Shown here: positions 53,436-58,093 of the stretch, piece after piece | Numbering within the stretch: the stretch's first letter is position 1 | How the letters are laid out: every line of letters begins with the position of its first letter | Assembly (NCBI GenBank): GCA_035308025.1 | Contig: DATGHL010000044.1 | Span: forward strand, 1 to 58,093 | Direction: 5' to 3' | Length of the DNA stretch: 58,093 nt | Origin: Candidatus Binataceae bacterium | GTDB lineage: Bacteria > Desulfobacterota > Binatia > Binatales > Binataceae | Position numbers and translations under genes: made by a program | Notes under the pieces: generated by a model | What the model saw: only the letters and a program-made list of their open reading frames with translations | The model's database searches: none | What the model was told of the DNA's origin: nothing

Positions 53436-54485
53436 TTATAACGTCGCCTGGTCAGCTTCCGCCTTGAGCTGCGACATCCGCTGCGGCTGCGCATAAGCCT
53501 TGGTCAGCGCCGTGCGAAAGGCCTCCGGATGCTTCGGGTCGAGTTTCGACAGATCGATATCCGCCGCATTCGCCCCGAGGTTCCCCGCTTCGCGCGCCAG
53601 ATGCTCCGCGCCTTCGCCCTTTTGCACCGTGCGCAGGAAGCTGCCGCCGATTTGCGCCTTCGGCTTGATCGGCTGATTCCCCAGCGCATCGACCTGGCCT
53701 TTCAGGTAGATGTTCTCTTTCTCCAGTTCGGCGCTCTTTTCGGTCGCCGCCTTGAGGTCGCCGCGCAGGCTTTCCATCTGCTTGCTAAAATTCGCCGTCG
53801 CCTCGCCCACCGCCGCCTTGACCAGATCCTTGAGCTGGCTGGCCTTGGCCGGCGAATCCGCATCGCCAGGACTCTTGTCGTCGGCCTCGCCGAATTCGAC
53901 CGCATCGGCCATCGTCGCATCCATCTTCGCCATGTGGTTCATGCCGGCGTTGAAATGCGTCGTGCCGTCTTCATAGTCGCCTTTGCCGAAGCAGCCGTCA
54001 GCCTTGTCCATGCACTTCTTCATATTGTCGAAGTGCCCCTTGCTGGCCATGCTGAGCTTCTTTTCGACCTTGCCGTCTTTGAGCCCGGCCACCGCCTGCT
54101 TCACCAATTCCAGAGCCTCTGCGCTGAGCGCCATGTCGGTTTCTCCCTTGCGCCATTCGTCGATATCCTCGGCGGTTACATCGGCGAGAATTTGCTGAAT
54201 TTCTTGTTTGACCGGATCGGCGGCGACGGCTTTGTCGGTCGCAATCGAGGCCCCGGGCGTGCGCTCGCGCAGCCCGAAGAGTTTCTCGAAGAAGCCGCGG
54301 ATAATTCCGCGCTCGGCCGGCGGCGCCTGCGCGATCAGCTCATCGAGCACCGGCTTCGCGGCCTCGCGCTTCGCCAACTCGACCTGATTGATCGTCGATT
54401 TCGAGTTTGCCGGATGGTCCACGAAGCTGACCTCGGAGAATCGGGCGTCCGTAATCTTGCCGGCTGTGATGCGTTTAGTCGGCAC
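53436..54485 (-). CDS. Scaffold-like protein with XkdF C-terminal strand
   Basis: A 349-residue protein. Its start (ITAGKITDARFSEVSFVDHPANSK) is the C-terminal element of XkdF-like prohead proteases, normally EISLVDRPANP. It then becomes a long charged helical protein with a coiled coil (ATEKSAELEKENIYLKGQ), typical of scaffold or assembly proteins cut out by the protease. The GTG start overlaps nothing and lies two bases after the protease stop, with GAGAGG upstream. Either the protease and scaffold are coupled genes, or a single protease-scaffold gene has been split by a frame change. Confidence 0.75.
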   Translation of the reverse strand: MPTKRITAGKITDARFSEVSFVDHPANSKSTINQVELAKREAAKPVLDELIAQAPPAERGIIRGFFEKLFGLRERTPGASIATDKAVAADPVKQEIQQILADVTAEDIDEWRKGETDMALSAEALELVKQAVAGLKDGKVEKKLSMASKGHFDNMKKCMDKADGCFGKGDYEDGTTHFNAGMNHMAKMDATMADAVEFGEADDKSPGDADSPAKASQLKDLVKAAVGEATANFSKQMESLRGDLKAATEKSAELEKENIYLKGQVDALGNQPIKPKAQIGGSFLRTVQKGEGAEHLAREAGNLGANAADIDLSKLDPKHPEAFRTALTKAYAQPQRMSQLKAEADQATL

Positions 54486-54487
54486 CG

Positions 54488-55465
54488 TCAGGCTGCCTCT
54501 CTGAGCACGACGCCGTTTTCATCGACTTCGACCTCGACGGTTTGACGGCCGCCTGGGTTGATGCTGCCGCCGACCGAGCAACCGGTTAAAAGACCGACCT
54601 TCAACTTGACGATCGTTTCTCTGCTGTCGCCGACATTCGGCACATGGACCCGCATAAAGGCCGCCGGCGTCTTGGTCTCCGGATGCTCCGCCATCCACCA
54701 TCCCGGCTGCTCACCGTCGAGTTTGCCGATTGTCGGTTGACGAATCGTCCCCACCGGTTTCGACGGATTGTGCTGCTCACGGATATTCCCGAACGGCGCC
54801 CAATCGGTCATTGCCTTTGCCAGCGCCTCAGGGGTGAAATACTCGCCGTCCGAGTCGATAAAATCGCTCACGTTCGCGATGCAGGTAACCAGCAACGCGC
54901 CGTCCGGCAGCTCGTCGATCTTGCAGACCGGCAACCATAGCCGGAAATCATCGCGACTCGATTTCAGCAGCTCGCCCTTCAGCACCTTGGCCGTTTTGGT
55001 CGAGCCGTTGTCGCCCGCTTCGAGGCATTTGCCGAGCCCGGTCGAAGCGTCCTCGGCGTGCGCCGAGGCCTTCGCCAGATGGCCGCGCAAGTCCTTGTGC
55101 CGCGCAATCATCTGCGCGCCGTTCTGCTCGCGATCGGCCTGATGGAGCGCCGCATGACTCTCGGCCGCCATCTTGAGCTCGTGGCCCATTCCGCCCGACG
55201 CCGCTTTCGCCGCTTCGAACGCCGGGTTACCGTCGTAGCCTTCGCGGCCGATCAAGCTATCGACGTGCTTTTTGCCCATCGCGTGCTGCGCGGTGGCTTG
55301 GCCGATCTCGAAGGCGGCCTTCGACAGCTGCGCGCCGGCCATCTTCTCGACCCCGCCGCTCGCATCCTCCCAGCCGTCCAGATGCTCGCCCGCCGCGGCG
55401 ACGTGATTCGCCGCCGCCTTGTAATGGCTGCGTGCGTGGTCGGCCTGTTCCGCATCACTGATCAA
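54488..55465 (-). CDS. XkdF-like prohead serine protease, C-terminal strand missing
   Basis: The N-terminal 130 residues are a His/Ala-rich helical bundle (ARSHYKAAANHVAAAGEHL). From about 160 the XkdF-type protease follows: RLWLPVCKIDELPDGALLVTC, SDGEYFTPEALAKAM, IREQHNP with the likely catalytic His, and KVGLLTGCSVGGS with the likely catalytic Ser. The family normally continues with an EISLVDRPANP strand, which here begins the next gene. The start is taken as TTG 55465, which has GGGGAG before it; a TTG at 55486 would sit in the terminator tail. Confidence 0.75.
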   Translation of the reverse strand: MISDAEQADHARSHYKAAANHVAAAGEHLDGWEDASGGVEKMAGAQLSKAAFEIGQATAQHAMGKKHVDSLIGREGYDGNPAFEAAKAASGGMGHELKMAAESHAALHQADREQNGAQMIARHKDLRGHLAKASAHAEDASTGLGKCLEAGDNGSTKTAKVLKGELLKSSRDDFRLWLPVCKIDELPDGALLVTCIANVSDFIDSDGEYFTPEALAKAMTDWAPFGNIREQHNPSKPVGTIRQPTIGKLDGEQPGWWMAEHPETKTPAAFMRVHVPNVGDSRETIVKLKVGLLTGCSVGGSINPGGRQTVEVEVDENGVVLREAA

Positions 55466-55480
55466 TCGCTGCTCCCCGCA

Positions 55481-55517
55481 AAGCAAAAGCCCCGGCAGGA
55501 TTTCTCCCGACGGGGCT
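55481..55517 (-). terminator. Intrinsic terminator before the protease gene
   Basis: On the minus strand the stem AGCCCCGTCGGGA pairs with TCCTGCCGGGGCT (one mismatch, one G-T) around a GAAA loop and is followed by TTTTGCTTT. The 19-bp repeat overlaps its 5' arm. Confidence 0.75.
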
Positions 55518-55532
55518 CGATTCCGCTCGATA
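55514..55532 (-). repeat. 19-bp element, copy 3 (before the protease gene)
   Basis: Identical to the copies at 46601 and 53407 and on the same strand. As in copy 2, it overlaps the 5' arm of a terminator-like hairpin, 48 bases before the proposed protease start. Confidence 0.6.
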
Positions 55533-55590
55533 TCCTGCTCTTTGCCTAGAATTATCTCTTCACCGCGATCTGAGTGTCAACGCCCGCCTT

Positions 55591-57482
55591 TCAGCGCGCC
55601 GGCCGCCCAAACCAATTGTGCCCGCCGGCCCCGAGCGCCACGTCTTCGTTATAGAGCCAGGTCATCTGATTCGTGTTCCAGTTCACGTCCGTCGCGTAAA
55701 ACTCCTGGTACTGCGTATTCTTCTGGATCGCGATATTCGCCGCGCCGGTAAAGTGCGGATTGTCAGTGAAGACCGCGCCGGCTTGAAGCCCCACCAGCGC
55801 GGCCACCGGCACGAAGACGTACGCCGTCTCCGGATGGGTCGCCGAGGGCGCGAGGCCGTTGTTCTGCACTGCGTAAGGCTGCGCGCCTGAATTGACGATC
55901 CCCGATTGCACCATCAGCACCGGCACATTCGGTCCGGGCTTGTCGAACTGCTGCGCCGCAATGATATTGCCGTTGAGGTCGACCGGCGGATAGACCGTCG
56001 GCAGCAGCATATGCGCAATCGGTACGCCGGGCCACGCCGCATAGTAGGCGGTATCGAGCGCGTTGATCGCGCCGATCGCGGTGTTCGGCGTGTAAAAATA
56101 GGGCGCCGCGATCAGCGCCGCGGCGTCGTTCGGCGCCGCGCAGCTGCACGGATCGGCGCCGCACGCGCTCACGCACTGCGCGCCGTAGCCCGAGCAGGTG
56201 AAGGTATCCGCCACCGTGCCATCGCGCGGCAGACGGGTCTCGTCGTCGTTCAGCACCTCGCCGGTATTGTTGACGCGCAAAATCGCGGCCGCGCCGCCGT
56301 CGAGTACGATCCGCGCCTTGATATCGCGGATCACCTGCGCGGCGTCGGCGATCCAGGTCGAATTCCACGGAATGATATACTGGATATTGTCGCACGCCAC
56401 GATCGGCGTCCCGAACTGCGTGGGATTTCCGCCGAAAGCATACTTCGTCGTGTAGATCGCGCCGCTGATCCCCGCCAGCCGCGTCAGCTCGCAATCCGGC
56501 GCCGATTGACCGCCGAGCTGGATATCCAGCGCCCCTTTGATTCCCGCCGCCACCATGTTGCCGATAATCGTGTCGAGCTGTCCCCAGTTATAGGTATTCG
56601 GGTTGCACCCGCTCCACAGCACGCGGCCGTTGATGCGGATCAGACAGCCGACCGCGCCCGGCTGCAGAAAGCCCAGCTGGCAAGTCGTCGTATCACCCGG
56701 CTGGCCGACCTGCCACGGTCCGATATTCTGCGTCACGATCGGCGGCGCCGGGAGCGCCGGTGAATCGTCAGAAAGCAGCGCGATAAAGCCGCCCTCCGCG
56801 TGCGCCGTCGCCGTCACCCACGAAAACGCCGGAGCAAAACGGCCGGTCGCCGAAACGATCTGGTAGACGCTGTCATAGGTCCGATCGATCGTCGCCAGAT
56901 GATAACCGTGAAACGCCGTCCAGGGTGCGCCGGGCAGGGTAACCGCCTCGCCGCCGACGTTGTGACTGGCGATCGCTTCCACCAGATCCGCCGGATTGCG
57001 CGTCGGTACGCCGAGATAAATACCGCCGTGCGTCGGCCCGAGCGTGAGCGCAGCCGCCGCATTAACCCGGCTGGTATAGGTCGTATCGACCCGGCACAGC
57101 GCCGCGTCCGAGACCTCGTGCATCGACGCCAGCGCCGCGCCGCCACCGCTATAGGCGACCGTCGCCGCCGTCCCGGGCGTCACCACTTTGCCGCAGAATT
57201 GATAGATATGACTGTTATACGCGCTGCCCGAATCGTAAACCGTCACCCAGCTCGCGCCCTGCCCGCTGACCGACGCGACCCCGGTCGAGATATTCAACAC
57301 CACGTCGACCAGCACGGCATTCCCGACCGTCGACGTGGCGGGCAGATTCACGCCGCCGCCGCCGCTGCCCGCAGCGAATCTGACCGGCGTCGTCGCGTCC
57401 TGCACGATGCCGATTGTCGCGCGCGCGCCGCGCTCAGCACTAGCAGCAGCGCGATAGTCACGGCCCGCCGCAATCTATTCAT
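55591..57482 (-). pseudogene. Exported glycosidase-like phage protein, signal peptide out of frame by 2 bases
   Basis: The body is a 604-residue open frame. The first 220 residues are beta-rich (VLVDVVLNISTGVASVSGQG and GGFIALLSDDS). The rest looks like a glycoside-hydrolase TIM barrel (LIRINGRVLWSGCNPNTYNW, IKGALDIQLG) with a Cys cluster (SGYGAQCVSACGADPCSC). ATG 57482 overlaps the preceding stop and encodes a good signal peptide (MNRLRRAVTIALLLVLSAARA). That frame joins the body only if two bases are removed from a CG run at about 57418-57428. Removing them gives ARA-TIG, a good signal peptidase site. Glycosidase function is inferred; no catalytic pair is assigned. Confidence 0.65.
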
Positions 57483-57952
57483 CGCCGCTGCAGGCCCCGA
57501 TCAGCACCACGCCGGAGGATTCGTCATCGACTTGGCAAATCCTGCGTTTGCCCGTCGCCGGCAGCCCCCACGAAGCATCCTTGTGAAAATTCGTTCCCAG
57601 CGTCACGCCGGTCAGTGCGGCCCCCGAGTTGTTGAAGACGTCGAGCATCCAATGCGATCCGGCGAGCACGTTGGTCGGATTCGCGATCACGGTCGCGGTA
57701 TTGTCCGCGAAGATCAGATTGACGAAGTTGCCCGCGCCGGCCGCCAGATTGATTGTCGCCAGCGTGCCGCTGGTCTCGGTCAGGGTTTGCGAGCCGATCT
57801 GATTCAGCGGCGCGTCGCAGCCCGGCCCGTTGGTGCCATCGTTGATCTCAAACTCGAAACCCGGGCACGAGCCGATCTCGGCCAGCGGCGCCGGATTGTT
57901 CAGCGCCGGCGGCGCGTTCTCGATCCAGATGTTGCGATCGCTGTAATAGACG
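57475..57952 (-). pseudogene. Tail-fibre-like protein, 5' end removed by the IS
   Basis: The frame is open from the IS junction to a TAG at 57475, about 155 residues, with no ATG near its start. Its pattern (GTLATINLAAGAGNFVNLIF, then HWMLDVFNNSGAALTGVTL and GKRRICQVDDESSG) resembles C-terminal beta repeats of phage fibre or surface proteins. The true N-terminus is lost to the transposon insertion. Its stop codon overlaps the start of the exported glycosidase gene, so the two were translationally coupled. Confidence 0.65.
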
Positions 57953-58093
57953 AGTGTCCTGAGTCTAAAGAACGTTTACAAAATCGAGCGACGGAGTCGA
58001 GGATTTGGTCGGCGGTTTTGGTCCAGATGAAGGGTTTGGGATGCCGGTTGTTGATTTCGAGATAACGGCGGATGGCGTCCTCGAGTTCACGGG
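57900..58093 (-). mobile_element. IS630-family transposase, C-terminal end (partial at window edge)
   Basis: The minus strand encodes RELEDAIRRYLEINNRHPKP and then FIWTKTADQILDSVARF and DSGH, the standard C-terminus of IS630-type DDE transposases. Only about 44 residues of it are in view. In intact copies the frame usually ends after the SGH; here it runs 15 or so codons into the phage sequence to a TGA at 57900. The IS end should be near 57,953. The expected TA target pair at the junction is not obvious. Confidence 0.85.

Noticed and set aside
56800..58065. A 421-residue open frame on the plus strand at the right end
   Set aside because: Arg-rich antisense of the exported phage protein and of the transposase end; no motif and no ribosome binding site.
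43222..58093. A functional gene transfer agent, suggested by the DUF2163 relation to GTA gene 13
   Set aside because: The tape measure and connector are broken and an integrase and attachment site are present, so a decaying prophage fits better.

Overview
The window is about 58 kb of GC-rich bacterial DNA in two parts: roughly 43 kb of ordinary chromosome (1 to about 43,220) and the left part of a degraded, integrated siphovirus-like prophage (about 43,222 to the right edge). The host is probably a Gram-negative soil or sediment bacterium of the deltaproteobacterial or Binatota kind. This is an inference from the high GC, frequent GTG and TTG starts, many lipoproteins with lipoboxes, and the mix of CoxD/CoxE-like, AGPS-like, thiolase/DUF35 and amidohydrolase genes. 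No rRNA or species marker is present to settle it.

Host layout. 0.4-4.6 kb: pyruvate phosphate dikinase and a single-chain glycyl-tRNA synthetase. 4.8-7.2 kb: small lipoprotein, PII protein, PlsY, tRNA-Pro(CGG) and Rpe. 7.2-15.6 kb: rsmB, fmt, def and priA, with an ABC ATPase, a hydrolase and two small exported proteins lying between def and priA. 15.7-19.2 kb: SDR, family 4/5 uracil-DNA glycosylase and a CoxD/CoxE-like ATPase and VWA pair. 19.3-21.9 kb: three overlapping genes (AGPS-like flavoprotein, Ddn-like protein, macro domain). 22-28.4 kb: MscS channel, RecD2 helicase and small envelope proteins. 28.6-31.5 kb: lgt, TlpA-like thioredoxin and the S41 protease CtpA. 31.6-34.5 kb: dtd, DUF1285-like protein, trmL and a phospholipase-C-like phosphoesterase. 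34.5-42.6 kb: a catabolic block with VOC protein, amidohydrolase, SDR, SnoaL-like protein, DUF35 protein, Ltp2-like thiolase-fold protein, M20 deacylase and two alpha/beta hydrolases.

Prophage layout. The left border is a 3' half of a tRNA-Pro(GGG) gene with encoded CCA (43,222-43,271). All virion genes read leftward. Starting at the right edge, the order is: IS630-type transposase fragment, tail-fibre-like fragment, a signal-peptide-bearing glycosidase-like protein, XkdF-like protease (split), scaffold-like protein, major capsid protein, a secreted Cys-rich protein, a small coiled-coil protein, head-tail connector, decoration-like protein, HK97-gp10-like protein, tail terminator, tail tube, tail assembly chaperones, tape measure, and a DUF2163-integrase chimera. 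Portal and terminase are not visible and would lie beyond the IS.

The prophage is clearly decaying. The tape measure has an internal deletion with frame loss, the connector has a one-base break, the exported glycosidase has a two-base slip in a CG repeat, a HigBA toxin-antitoxin pair is reduced to a remnant, and a deletion has fused a tail protein to the catalytic half of the integrase. Long host genes beside it are intact, which argues against general sequencing error. Some designed features survive: a -1 slippery heptamer in the tail chaperone gene, strong intrinsic terminators, and a 19-bp element (two ATCGAGC heptamers one helical turn apart) found three times, each time in front of a structural gene. 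The most unusual points are this repeated element, the two Sec-signal Cys-containing proteins inside the virion gene block, and the in-frame tail-integrase chimera.
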